From the NCBI GenBank assembly GCA_027575765.1, contig JANBPT010000115.1, forward strand, positions 1-64,000: a stretch of DNA of 64,000 nucleotides, written 5' to 3'. Positions 24,805 through 36,300 of this stretch are shown in pieces; position 1 is the stretch's first letter; each line of letters starts with the position of its first letter. The notes under the pieces are model-generated. The model saw nothing but the letters and a program-made list of their open reading frames with translations. It was not told where the DNA came from and ran no database searches. The stretch is from Tieghemiomyces parasiticus. Its lineage: Eukaryota > Kickxellomycota > Dimargaritomycetes > Dimargaritales > Dimargaritaceae. The position numbers and the translations under genes were made by a program.

Positions 24805-25650
24805 ATGTGTAACCTGACCTTCTTCGCGTGGCCCATGTACCTCGCTGGTACCTTTTTGGTAGCGGCCGCTGCCTACGTTATCCTCAGCCGGTGGCGTGTA
24901 GCCCCCACCCTGGACCCAGTGATCTTCCACCACTTCCCACTCGTCCGCAAGACCGTCGTAACGTACGACACGGCCATGTACCGGTTCGGTCTATCTGACC
25001 CTGACAGCGTACTCGGGGTTCCGGTCGGCCACCATGTTAAAGTCATGGCGTATTTTGATGGAAAGCCCATCAGCCGCAGTTACACCCCGGTCAGTGCGGT
25101 GAGTGATCGCGGTCATTTTGACCTGCTGGTCAAGTCTTACCCATCGGGACACGTCTCTAAGATGTTTGGCGAACTGACCCTCGGCGACAAAATCAACGTG
25201 TGTGGGCCCAAGGGTCGCTACGAGCACCGTCCGGATCTCCATACCCACCTGGGAATGATTGCGGGTGGAACGGGCCTGGCACCCATGCTTGCAGTCATTC
25301 GCTGCGTGCTCGGTAATCGCGCCGACAAAACCCGCCTACACCTCATCTTCGCCAACAGTAGAGCCGAGGATATCCTACTTAGGCGCGAGTTAGACGAGCT
25401 GTCGGCCACTCGCCCCAATTTTACCGTACACTATGTGCTCAGCCACCCACCGGCTCAGTGGGACGGCGGTGTGGGCCATGTCGACGAGTGGACAATTCGT
25501 AAACACCTCCCGGCCCCCGGTCGCGGAGTCAAGATCCTTTTGAGTGGCTCCAAGCCTATGATGGCCACCATGACCCAGTACTGCGAGGCGATCGGCCACG
25601 GTCGGCCTCAGCGGCCACCCCGGTTGGAAGACAGGGTGTTCGTATTCTAG
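24805..25650 (+). CDS. CBR1: NADH-cytochrome b5 reductase
   Basis: 281 residues in one exon, the normal length for membrane-anchored cytochrome b5 reductase, which passes electrons from NADH via FAD to cytochrome b5 for lipid desaturation and sterol synthesis. A membrane anchor lies at about 7-27. The FAD-binding motif is RSYTP (91-95), with LLVKSYPSGHVS (107-118) and GPKG (134-137) in the flavin domain. The NADH domain starts with MIAGGTGLAPML (151-162), and the protein ends in the family's typical DRVFVF. The motif near the C-terminus, usually CGPPPM with a cysteine near the nicotinamide, reads SGSKPM here (247-252), so the cysteine is replaced by serine. There is no frameshift and the rest is intact, so activity is likely but perhaps altered. 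Confidence 0.93.
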   Translation: MCNLTFFAWPMYLAGTFLVAAAAYVILSRWRVAPTLDPVIFHHFPLVRKTVVTYDTAMYRFGLSDPDSVLGVPVGHHVKVMAYFDGKPISRSYTPVSAVSDRGHFDLLVKSYPSGHVSKMFGELTLGDKINVCGPKGRYEHRPDLHTHLGMIAGGTGLAPMLAVIRCVLGNRADKTRLHLIFANSRAEDILLRRELDELSATRPNFTVHYVLSHPPAQWDGGVGHVDEWTIRKHLPAPGRGVKILLSGSKPMMATMTQYCEAIGHGRPQRPPRLEDRVFVF

Positions 25651-27675
25651 GGTGGCCAAGTGGCGACAATTGACGGGCTATTATTGTAGTCAAATAAGGT
25701 GAAGAACAGTGTGGGGCACGGGGTGAGCGTAAATGTAGACGTCATCAGCGTATAGAAAAAAAAGAAGGAACATGGGGGAGATACCTCGAGCGCAGCGAGC
25801 CGGCTGAGGCAGCGACGATAACCGCAAGCCAACCTATCAATCAGGGACTATAAAGGCTTCAATGAAACGTGGCTGAGCGGAGGATGGGCGATAAAGGTGA
25901 CAAAAAAACCACTAAGAACCGAACAGGTATGTCACCAAGTGGCGTAATCACAACTAATAAATATTGGTAAATCCGATCTAAACACAGCAATCCTGGTCGC
26001 AGAATTAACGGGGGCAGTGCCAGGTTGGGGCAGGCCAGGTGTCACCCTGACCAACCGATTGAACGTCGACCATACCATTACAGTGAAATTAATATTGCGA
26101 CCGGCTCCTCTCAATAAATTAATCGTCACTTGAGGCCATTTACCCGGATGTTTTAGGCGGGTAAAGGATAAAAAGTTGGTGGCAATGATGGCCCCACTCG
26201 GAAAAGCCGCGAATCCGCTGTCAGTACTGAAGGGGAGGGGGGGGACCGATTGATGTGAAGGCTACAAGATATCAAATTAATTGAAATTAGGTTTCAGCCA
26301 GCTCTGTCTTGCCCCGACCGTCCTTCCATAGAACGTAGGTTGTCCTCACGTACGTAGTCAATTGGACAGTAGGTGCTAGCTAGTAAGCTAGCGATCTATC
26401 ATGGAACCTAACGCCGAGGACACGTTCATGTGGTGCAGGACGGTAAGGAACTCACACGATGTAGGGCAGAAAGTGACCGTCGTGCTTGGCACGCGTTTTA
26501 CTTCTCCTGCCGTATCGCTCACTAGCGATCGCAGATATGTAACTGGGTTGAATAGGATTTTATATGCTTTAATCAAGCTGAGAAGTTGTGATTTGAAGGG
26601 GTGCGATCGGTTTCGGCCCTGTGAAATAGGTCTAGAATAATGGGATGAATAATGAAAGAGAGAGATCAGAATTAGTGACAGGCTCAAGCCCTCATGATAC
26701 TTATACACGGAAACTGTTCGTCTTCGGTGTTCTACCTTTCCAAACAGGCGCGCTCAGGGGAGGGGATTCCTTTACCACATAGCCATACTTCATCGCAAAG
26801 CACTTTTGGCTCCAAGCGCTCGGCACTAGCGGAGTGCAGTTCGTATTTTGCAGTGTGGGATCAGGCCTATGAACGTTTTATTGATGGACAGGTGGTAATT
26901 TGGACAATGTAAAATGGAATCGAAAAACCGACACCCTAACGATGAACTATCCCAAACGGATCCGGTCCGAGTGGTGGAGTCAGTGTGATTGAATGATGAA
27001 TAAAAGATACAAATGGTAAGAAAGGCTTGCGAGGCCGAGAGGGAACGACAGGCCCCTTGAGGGTTAACTGATTGGCAATTGAAGAACGATACCGATGTAG
27101 ATGCATGAGTACGACCGAGATGTGACTAACTACACAGGTGGCGAACATAGGGAGACAGAAGTGAAGACCCAGAGCATGAAAAAGTAAAAGTTGAGCTGAG
27201 CGCGCAACGAAATATGTAAATACTAGCATGGACAAGGCACCCTAGGCGTGCACGCCCAGTGTAAGAAGGAGGCGTAAGGGAGACCAGGGGGAGGGCCGCA
27301 CGGGCCAAAGAGATGGTAGAGGGGTGGCAAAAAAAAAAAGAGTCCCGCGAAATGCCACCAACTACTGGGGGGTGAAAAGTGGGAGTGGGAGTGGGGAAGT
27401 AACGCTGGTACCACAGGGAAGGGCGGCACGGGCAGTCATTGAAATGGAGGGCCAGGTTCGACTGTCGGCAGAGTTGTCCCCCAGTTCCACTTACAGCCTT
27501 TTCCGCTCTTTTGGTACCGAAACCAGGTCCACTTTCCGCTCCAATTCCACCGGTGGTAGGTAGAGCCGGGCGTGGCGAGGGCGTAAGTAACAGGGTAGGA
27601 GGGGGGTCGAATCAGGGTGGTGTGCCCGTGACCGACCCGTCAGGTCGGGAAGTTGGGATTGCGAAAGGGCGGACC
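25651..27675. other. Spacer between convergent b5 reductase and HSF-type gene
   Basis: Two kilobases without a recognisable gene; open frames are at most 106 codons. It should contain both transcript ends. The part nearest the HSF gene (27240-27675) is purine-rich on the plus strand. A long frame runs antisense to the HSF gene from 27439 and is its shadow. Confidence 0.5.
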
Positions 27676-28512
27676 TTAAGGGTACTGGTTCATGGGTGGG
27701 TAGCCCGGGATATGGTTGAAGTCTACAGCCGTGGGATCATCGGTGTAATTCATGTAATCTACCGGGTCGTTGGGGAAGGGCGCGGTGAAGGTCAGGGCTG
27801 GCGGGGTGGTTACATGGGAAACCGGCGCGAACATGGTGTGATGGTAGGACATCTCGAGCTGGCTGACCGGGATATTCATCTCGGGTGTCACCGAACCGTA
27901 GGCGGGGGGTGGAGTGTACGGCGGAGAGTGGAAGGTAGCCGGGGCGATAAACCCCGGAAAAGCGTAGGTATTCTCGTGGGTCATGAAAGCCGGCATGGCG
28001 GGCGCCAAGGCCGGGCTGCTGCCGTCCGAGAAATGCGGGTACGAGAAGACGGGATAGGACGACATGACCGGGTTTATCATGGCAGCCTTGGCGGCGGCCT
28101 CCTTCTCCGCGGCTTTGGCGCGGGCCTTGGAGGCCGGGGCGGGTGCGCGTCTCTTGGGGCGGTTGGAGGAGTTGTTTTTCACCTGCACGAGGAGCTCGGG
28201 GCGGTTCTGGCGGAACCCTTCGTGGCTATAGCTGATCGTGTCGGAGTCCTTGGCGTGGTTCCCCTTGTACAGGGTGAAGCCGTAGTTGCGGAGCTGGCGC
28301 TCCATTGAATCAACCTTTTCGGTCTTAAACACGTGGCGCAAGGCGCCGGAGTCGCGCAGCGGGGTGCGAAGTAGGGTAAAGATCGTGCCGCACGGCTCCC
28401 ACCAGATAAGGCCCTTGCACATGGGCAGGGTTATCAATTCAAAAAGACGGTAAGGAAAGAGGGCCTTGGGGCTCTTGCCGACACTCTTGGCATCGTTACT
28501 GTAAACGGCCAT
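27676..28512 (-). CDS. Heat-shock-factor-type DNA-binding protein
   Basis: 278 residues in one exon, starting at ATG 28512 (context ACCATGG); an in-frame ATG at 28530 would add six residues. A divergent HSF-type winged helix spans about 19-112: FPYRLFELI, IWWEPCGTIF (usually IHWSPDG-x-F), SMERQLRNYGF in the place of SFVRQLNMYGF, and FRQNRPELLVQVK in the place of the F-x-R-G-(R/K)-x-(D/E)-L-L end. A basic RPKRR (118-122) is probably a nuclear signal, and an Ala/Lys-rich helix follows (about 126-144). The remainder is Pro/Tyr/Met-rich and probably disordered. There is no leucine-zipper HR-A/B trimerisation region, so it is not a classical Hsf1 but a small HSF-domain regulator. Targets cannot be told from the sequence. 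Confidence 0.8.
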   Translation of the reverse strand: MAVYSNDAKSVGKSPKALFPYRLFELITLPMCKGLIWWEPCGTIFTLLRTPLRDSGALRHVFKTEKVDSMERQLRNYGFTLYKGNHAKDSDTISYSHEGFRQNRPELLVQVKNNSSNRPKRRAPAPASKARAKAAEKEAAAKAAMINPVMSSYPVFSYPHFSDGSSPALAPAMPAFMTHENTYAFPGFIAPATFHSPPYTPPPAYGSVTPEMNIPVSQLEMSYHHTMFAPVSHVTTPPALTFTAPFPNDPVDYMNYTDDPTAVDFNHIPGYPPMNQYP

Positions 28513-29946
28513 GGTGATGATGGGCGTCACGGGTTAAACAATAGGGATGATGATGATGAGAGGCACGGAACTGGAGGTTAAACGCCAGGTAGTATGGCGA
28601 GAGCTGAATGGTGGTCGATGCAGCGGGGACCGAATGGGATCGGGTGACGGACGGGGTGTAGCGGATGCCAAGGTAAAGTATCGTAGGCGAGGGTGGCAGT
28701 GTAAAATGGAGTGGACGCAAGGAAAAGTGGCGAAGTGGGGGGAGAAAAGGCGAGGCTAGTGTTGCCATGAAAGGTGCTTTGCTAGCTATTGAGTTACAAA
28801 TTGAGGTGGGGATGGCGGCAGATATTTATGTGAAATGAACGGGACGGGTAATGATTTCGTAAAAATTAAGGACGATGGACATGGAGCGGCAGTGGGGGGG
28901 GGGAATGGAGGGGAGGAGGGGAGGCTAGGCGACCGAGGGGGTGGAGGACCGAGCATATTCATCACTTCGCGAGTGTCGAAATCAGGGGGGGGGGGGGATT
29001 TCGGCGTACTGCCTTTCGAAAGAAAAAGAGGGAGTGGGGGCGAGGGAGACGTCAAAGCGTTGGCAGTTGAAGTTGGTCGCCCATACATCCCCTGGTGGGT
29101 GGAAGAACGAGGGACGGAGGCCGATGGCCGTGATGCTAAAATAGCAATAATTAAAGTAGGGAGATGAAGTGACAAAGAAGGGTCATGAGCCCTTATGTTG
29201 ACCCAGCTGACTGTGAATAGTGGGCATGGTCATCCTAATTGGGTTGGAAATGGCAGAGTGAGAGTCCGTTCAGGGGGGCGTAATCCTCCACCCCTAAACT
29301 CAGCCTGATTTCCTGCCCGACCCTCATTTGGCGGCAAAGATACGACGGTTGCAGGACAAGGAGTGGATGCGGTGGCCTCGAGGGAGCGGTGCGAGACGTT
29401 GGCGCAAGTGGCACAGCGTAGTATGCACCGCTGCCAATCCACTCGAGGATGCAGCCTTTTATTTTTTTTTGTAATGCGGACAGGCTTAACTGCGTCGGCG
29501 GATATCACACTCATTCAGGGCGTGCCCTCCAGGAAAACCTCAAGGTGGACGACGGAGGTTCTATAGGCTATAGCCACCCCTCAACAATATGTTTCTTTTT
29601 CAATTGATAATGAGGATTGGTGGCATTTTCAAGGCCATTCTTAACTCCTCTTTACCCCGGTTTTGAGGTTCAGAGCTCGAATATGATGGGCGACACACGA
29701 CATTAATCACCGGGCGAATTCGAGGTTGGCGGTCGCCCAATACTTTTCCGTCCTTTTCGGCCTACAGTAATATCATAAAGCCATCTGTATTAGTCTTTGG
29801 GCCTCCTTCAAATTTCACCCTCACGGATCAGTTAAGGCTGGCTCGTCCGCCGTCGGGTAAAATTGGACATTCGCACGCATTTCTCTATTGGTTGACCCCT
29901 GATACCATCCACAGCACCTGTCGCTTAGCGAAGCAACTTTCTAACA
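28513..29946. other. Region upstream of HSF-type gene
   Basis: This holds the promoter of the minus-strand HSF-type gene. It is strongly purine-rich on the plus strand (28540-29170), with a run of 13 G at about 28985-28997. The open frames on both strands there are low-complexity and not supported as genes. Confidence 0.45.
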
Positions 29947-30384
29947 ATGTCCTGCGCTCCCGCACGCTGGCAACGGGCGGCTACCGCTTCAACGCCCGAT
30001 CTATCAATAAATATGCGGACCATGCTACGTATTATCCGACCCGTAGTGCGTTATTGGCATACAAACGGCGCTGACCGACTCGGTGTTGCCGTTAGTACGC
30101 AGCCCTCCAGCAACCGAGTCCAGCCAGCCATCAAATTGGTGTCGGATCTTACCCTTTCCAACAGCGCCTTCGCACCCCGCGTCGGCATCTACTCGAGGCA
30201 GTACTTCACTGAAGCTAAAACCGGTCGGCCGACATGCATGTCCTACATCTACAACCTGACCTTACAGGCAGCATTCCTGTTCCCCTCCCCGCACCCCTCG
30301 CGGGAAATATCTTTTACACCGACTCCCTCGATTCCCTCCATGGTTAAAGCTTGTAACAAGGTTTGCAGGCCCATATTACGATGA
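29947..30384 (+). CDS. Doubtful reading frame with a mitochondrial-type N-terminus
   Basis: A 145-codon open frame, not recognised. From the internal ATG at 30013 it reads MRTMLRIIRPVVRYWHTNG, Arg-rich and without acidic residues, and further on IYSRQYFTEAK, which resembles a mitochondrial presequence and its cleavage site. No family follows and the end (PSPHPSREISFTPTPSIPS) looks non-coding. It could be the first exon of a spliced or decayed gene, or chance. A second frame from 29892 has similar composition, which lowers confidence. Confidence 0.2.
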   Translation: MSCAPARWQRAATASTPDLSINMRTMLRIIRPVVRYWHTNGADRLGVAVSTQPSSNRVQPAIKLVSDLTLSNSAFAPRVGIYSRQYFTEAKTGRPTCMSYIYNLTLQAAFLFPSPHPSREISFTPTPSIPSMVKACNKVCRPILR

Positions 30385-33300
30385 AGGGAATAGACATGGC
30401 GGCGGCGACCACGGCTGTGCGATTTCCTTATCCAGCCCTCGCCACTTCATACTTCGTTTCCCTAAATAATTCGGATCGCGCCTCAACATACAAATCCTCG
30501 GCCAACGCGACAATTCCCTTTTTTTGTACTATACTCATTAGCCGAGGCCTTAGCCCCCATTCATGTTCACTTAACCATGTGCGGATACCGCGACAACCGG
30601 CGAATTGATGTCAGGCTAAAAGAGCAGACACCCTCCCTCCAAGTTTTCGGCAGGGTTTCCATGTAGCGTGGGCTAGTAATCGAATAATAAGTCTAAACTG
30701 ATTAGATGGGGGTTCCTGAGTCCCCCCTTTCAAGATGACGTGGAAAGCTGGCTGTTAATAACTAACTCACTCGTCGACATGGCGGCTTTTGTAAAGGAAG
30801 GACGTCAGGGCACGGAAGTCCTATCGGAATTCTATTGGGGGTACCTTACCCTTATCGCGGCTCTGTAGTCATCAGGCGGTATACCTGCCTACCATGCGGA
30901 ATCTGTGACGGACTATAAAGTGTATTGGTCAATAATCGGGCGCACGGTCCCTGACTGAGAAGCAGGAGATGTGGCGCGCGGAAAGTAACTAGGCCATGAT
31001 CCTTCATAGCCACAATCAAGACCGTACAAACCATCATAATGCTATTGAAAAATTCCACATGGATTGAATTTCGGCCGCCTATAAAGCATGTGCAGTTGTC
31101 TCGCTCGCCCATGGTCACAATCAGCACCGCACGGCCCGGACGATGGTAATGGGAAGCCCATATGTGGTACTTGACAAAATTCATTGCTGTCAAGAGTACA
31201 ATAAAGTAGTTGTGATGGGTCGTCTCCGTTGAGGACGGACACGCTTGGCTAAGATGGAATAAGGGGCCACAGTTCCCACCTCTGCCACCTTCAATGGTTT
31301 TAGGGCGCAGTCGTGCGTGGGCTTTCCCAAAAGAGTGATGAATCGGGCAGACGAGTAGCCATGGCCAACCCAAGCACTTTGGGCCAGGGTGACTGCACTC
31401 TTGCACCACCTTTCGGCGGCTTAATTTTCCCAAAGCCCATTGGGACCATCATGTTACTTCTTGTTGGTACAATCCTGCCGTCATTCTCGAGTAATGGCCG
31501 TGCCGGTATACGACCGCTTTCATTTGCACCCACCAAAAGATCTAACTTTTTTTTTCAACACCTCACTCTTGACGGTTGGCGCGGGCGATAGCCAGACGGT
31601 GGCGTTGTAAATAGAGGCCCATTCAGGAGGTACTGCCTGTAGTGGTGGGACTTGAAACAGGTGATATAACTGGCTTAATGGAGGCCACGGGCATGCTTAG
31701 GTGCATCATGGCACTGTATAATCTTTTTTTTCGATATACATTACAAGTGGGAGGATGGGTGAAGTGATGGCGGGCTGCAGCCACAAGTGAGGACCGGCAG
31801 CCCCCAGCGGCAGCTGGGTGTAGGTTTGGATCCGAAAGCGAGCATCAGTGCCCCGGTGCACGTCGATGCAGAGAAGCCAATATACATTTTGGGTTAGGCG
31901 AAGCGGTGCTGCCCCACCCCCTGCAAACGGCGTAGCTGCTGTCCCCACTTCCTCTTCACTTCCTCCTCCCTACTTTCGTCTACATTGGGGGAGGGAAGCA
32001 GAGAGGTTGGGATTAGGGCGTAGCAAGCAGCTCTTGGCGGGGCCATACCATAGTAAAATAAGGGTATAAGGTCTGGCCAGTGAGGCGGGGCAGGACGACT
32101 TACGTTACCGTTTCCCTACTACTTCTACCCTGTTGGTCGTGGTGAAGACCAGGGCCACGTAATGAGGTGTTGGTTTATGATGCAGGTTCCCCGGTTCAAG
32201 TAGGCACTTTTCCTGCTACGGGGGGGCGTTTTTAGATGTTCGCGAAGGTTAGTCACAGTGGTCAACTGGCGCCTACTGGGTGGCCAACCGATAAGCTGGG
32301 TAACTGTCTCTATCCATCGCATAGCATGTCTGGGGTTGCTATTACTGATGTCTTCCAACTTTATGGAACTCCCGTACAGTATTTTAATCATTTGCTACCA
32401 TTCGACGACAGCATTCGGATTTGACTAGGTGGCCGCTTGTGGCACTGAATTCCTTGTTAACCTCAATCGTTCCCGATTAGGAAGCCTGACGCTTGTACCA
32501 TCAAGCAAGCCTACTAGACATAATTAAGTTTTTAACGGGACACGTTCGGTGGCCTTTGTTGGCCGGGTTTCCCGGCTGCTACGCCCAGACTTCCTTCGCC
32601 CTAACCTTCGCAAACTGACCCTACATAATTACGTACGGATCATTGATTCTTTTATTCACTGCAACCACATGAACGTACGCGCCGCCTCACGATGTGGTCG
32701 TCGGTAGGGCCGACAAAGGTGGTGTTTGTGTTGGAGAGATTTCCCACCGGCCCCTTCTCGACCACCGAACCCGTATGCACCAGTGTACTGATAGGCGGCC
32801 GGGCAGGTTGAGGTGTCTGGTTGGCCGTCGTGCAATATCAGTGCAACTTTAAGGCAGGCTGCGGAACTCGTTTGGGGCGGGACAGGGTGAGAAAGCGGAA
32901 TAGGCGAGGCCTCAAGAGAGACTGCGCGGTCAGGGTGGTATAGGAGAGAAGGGGTGATGCTGGGCGTGATTATACAAACGGTTGCAGATTGCTGGGAAAT
33001 TCAGGGGATGCTTCTTACGCAGTGCCTCGCACAATGATGGTGAAGGCGGGCAGTTCCCCATTCGGGGGTTTGCCTCCGTGACCTCAGATAGCTAATGTTC
33101 ACTAACCTACGTAGCCCACCACCTCTGCTTTCTCGCACCCATAAGTCCGGTAGTAGGCCTGCTGCTCATGTGATGGACTGTAACGCCAAATACTCAATGG
33201 GGGGGGTGGCTGAGTGTTAGGAGGGGAGTAGGGATGGTAGTAAGGGAAAATAGGGGGGGGGGATTGGCAGGTGGGTATTAGAAGGGGGCCTCGTCCCTAA

Positions 33301-36300
33301 ACATCGTGACGGGGCGGCGGTGGCCATGTCGATCCAAACGCCTAAGTGATGGTTGTCTATGGGGGATCGTACGGTGTGATCTATACTTTAATTATGAAGC
33401 AAAAAAAGGGTATAGTGGCCAGTATAGGCGGTGATGGCGTGGCCCACGATATACACAGTGGTTTAACTCCGCCACGACACTACCTCATGAGCGACTATCG
33501 CCTGGTCCATCCTCGGCATGGACTCTATTCATAACCTCGCCATGGGGTCAAATACACATTCCGTTTTTGCCTGTAGCGGGGTGCCCAGTCCCGCGAAATC
33601 CTGTATCTCACCACCCAGCAACCAGTCGAGCTTGGCCCTGGCTTGAATTCGACTCATTATTTGATGACTACCTCGACTCGACATTCCCCATCGCTGCCAA
33701 TACATCACTCTCTCCTAGCCCTCACCACTTACTTCGTGGAGTGCGGTCAATAGCTAGGCTGGCCTTCTATATTCCTAGTCTGCAATACGGTGCTTGCAAA
33801 TCCTGTACAGGACCAAACCTTCCACTTCGTCGTTTCCCTCTTCATTGAGCAATTAATGTCTTGCTTCCACCACGTCCGCGGATAGTTTTCACTACCCCTA
33901 CGTCTAACATTGCCCTTCTACCCTTGCCACTTGGTGCCCGGTCGCGTTTACCGTATTCTGTCCGATCAGCCCGACTTCCGATATGATGATCCTACCAGTC
34001 AGGCACACTTCGGCAAGTAAAGGTAACATGTGGGTTCGATTGGCGAATAATATTGACACTAAAGAGGGGGCTTTCTCAATGCCAGAGAGTATGTTGACCA
34101 TGGTCGACCCGACCAAATTCGTTAGCCGATCGTGAATTGTCATATGAAGTTATCAATAGTGGTGCGTCAAGCGCGTGGCAGGCCGGACAGGAACGTTCAT
34201 GAGCCCTTTGGTGACATTACTAGCGCCCATGGAGCTCCGCCTGAGCTTACTAAAAAAAAGAAAATAGGCGGCGTAGTCCGCAAACGGCAGATTAGCTTCC
34301 TGCTAGCAATAGAGCAACTGAGTGGAAACCTTCAGTGTCGGAAGAAGAGAAGGGGGTACTGTAGGCGTCGTTGTCAAGCTGATGACTTTTGTGGTGGCCC
34401 TGAAGCATGATCGTAGCGGCGGGGTACAGCTCTACGGCTTCCGCATAGCTGACGGTGTAAATGACACTCGAATCGGCCTTTAGCCACCAACGCGAGCGAA
34501 GCAGGGGCAGTTACCGATCGCAGCATCCTTACTGCACGCTTACCAGTGACATAGACCGGCCGACCTTCCAGGCCATAAGAATTTGTTGGAACCATCCATA
34601 AGTGTATGTGGATATAAGCTATCCGGATGAGGCTAATGGGTGACTGGCCGACCCATATACACATTGGGGCTATCTACGGTCCAGATTAGGTTAACCGACG
34701 ATCGGCATGGCAAATACGCTGGGCCGGATCCGCCGTAGAGCTGGCGTCGAATAAGTCAAAAATATGCAGCTCTTATCGATCATACTTGACAAATCACCAA
34801 TCGTTCTAAGGCTGGCATCAGGTAGTAAATTGGGGGAGCTTGCTGGAATGGTGGCGGTGGTGCCAAATCTCGTGGAATTTGGACACTCAAGGGGACAGCT
34901 ACCCTTTCAGGCGTAAGGGGCACTGAGACCCCGCTATGAGTATGTCTGCTATTGTCATAGGCCAGCCTGTCAACCATGTCATCCTGTACCTTGTAATTGA
35001 CCTCCAGTCAGCCACGGATCGCCCCATTAGGCTACGGCGGTGTCAGCCATGGCCACCCTCCACCAACATGTCATAAATCCGGGATCTATTTCTCTTTACA
35101 TGGCATTTATCCTGTTACGTCTGCAAGGGTGTTCCGGGCGTTAGTATCCGGGCCCGACATAATGATTTTACTAGACGTTGGGAGCTATTTTGACACCTGT
35201 CAAGTCACATGGATCGGTTTGACGTTCACCGCCACGATTCCCTACTACAGCACGTAGAAATATAGGGGGGGGGAGGCAACAGGGGGCAGCCTTTCTAATG
35301 CGTCGTCTCATATGCAGTCTCAGGTCGATCTACTTCATTTTAGGGAGAACGAACGTCTCTGTTTACCAAGTGTTTTAGGTTTGTGTGATCAGGTGCCAGG
35401 CGCGCCTCAGTAAAGTAAAAGGGTCTCTCAGCACGGACATATGCGGGCATTCAGCATACCCTATTCGTATTAATGCTAGGGGAGGGGGGTTGGCCCTTTG
35501 AACACCTCCCTATATCGATAGTCCTGGGTCCTATGGTATTCTGTCCCTCATTTGCAAACCCGAGTGTAAAGAATACGACTGCCGCCGTCGCTAACGCTGA
35601 AGCTTGTCCACCTCGCTCGGGACAGGATAGACAGGGCTAATTGCGAAGTGTTAAGATGGAAGTGGGCCGCGCAACGGCGCTGTAGGCGAACTGGGTCCAG
35701 CTACTGGGGCTGTAGCTAAAATAGAGAGAGCTGCGGTGGAGAAATACGCTTTCCAAGCCAGATCGGTGCTAAGTTTGATGCATGGTCAACCCAATGTAGT
35801 CCTTTAGTGACCATGTCATTGCTACTAGAGGTCGATCTTCAGCCGCCCTCTACACCACTGAGTCGCCCAGCTTTAAAGGTAGGTCTAATAAAAGGGATTA
35901 AGGTGATAGAAAATGCCCTATAATCATGACCAGCAGTGACTAGCGCCCCACAAGAAGAGTCAACACGTCAACTCAAGCAGGTTTTATGAAGGAACCAGCG
36001 GCCCTTCTCTACGTCCCTTGTCAGTGCTGTGGTAGCCCGAGCCTCATGGCGACCCTCAGCATCCCCTCTAATCCACACCGATAGCCCCGCCAACTGCAAT
36101 CCACGCGTTGCTACCCTGGCTATGCAAAGTCCCGATATGAGGGTTTCCCAGGTATTTGATAGACTCGACTAAATAAGTATGTACTGTCTTCCACTTGCCC
36201 ACGGCGTACAATGCAGTAGAGGCCTAGCGTTACCGACGGGTCACTCGGCCGCGCGTTCCCATGAGGCTGGTACCATCGGTGGGATGCAGTCGCCGAACCG

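Noticed and set aside
27439..28308. 289-codon Gly/Val/Arg-rich plus-strand frame
   Set aside because: Antisense to the HSF-type gene; composition is that of a shadow frame.
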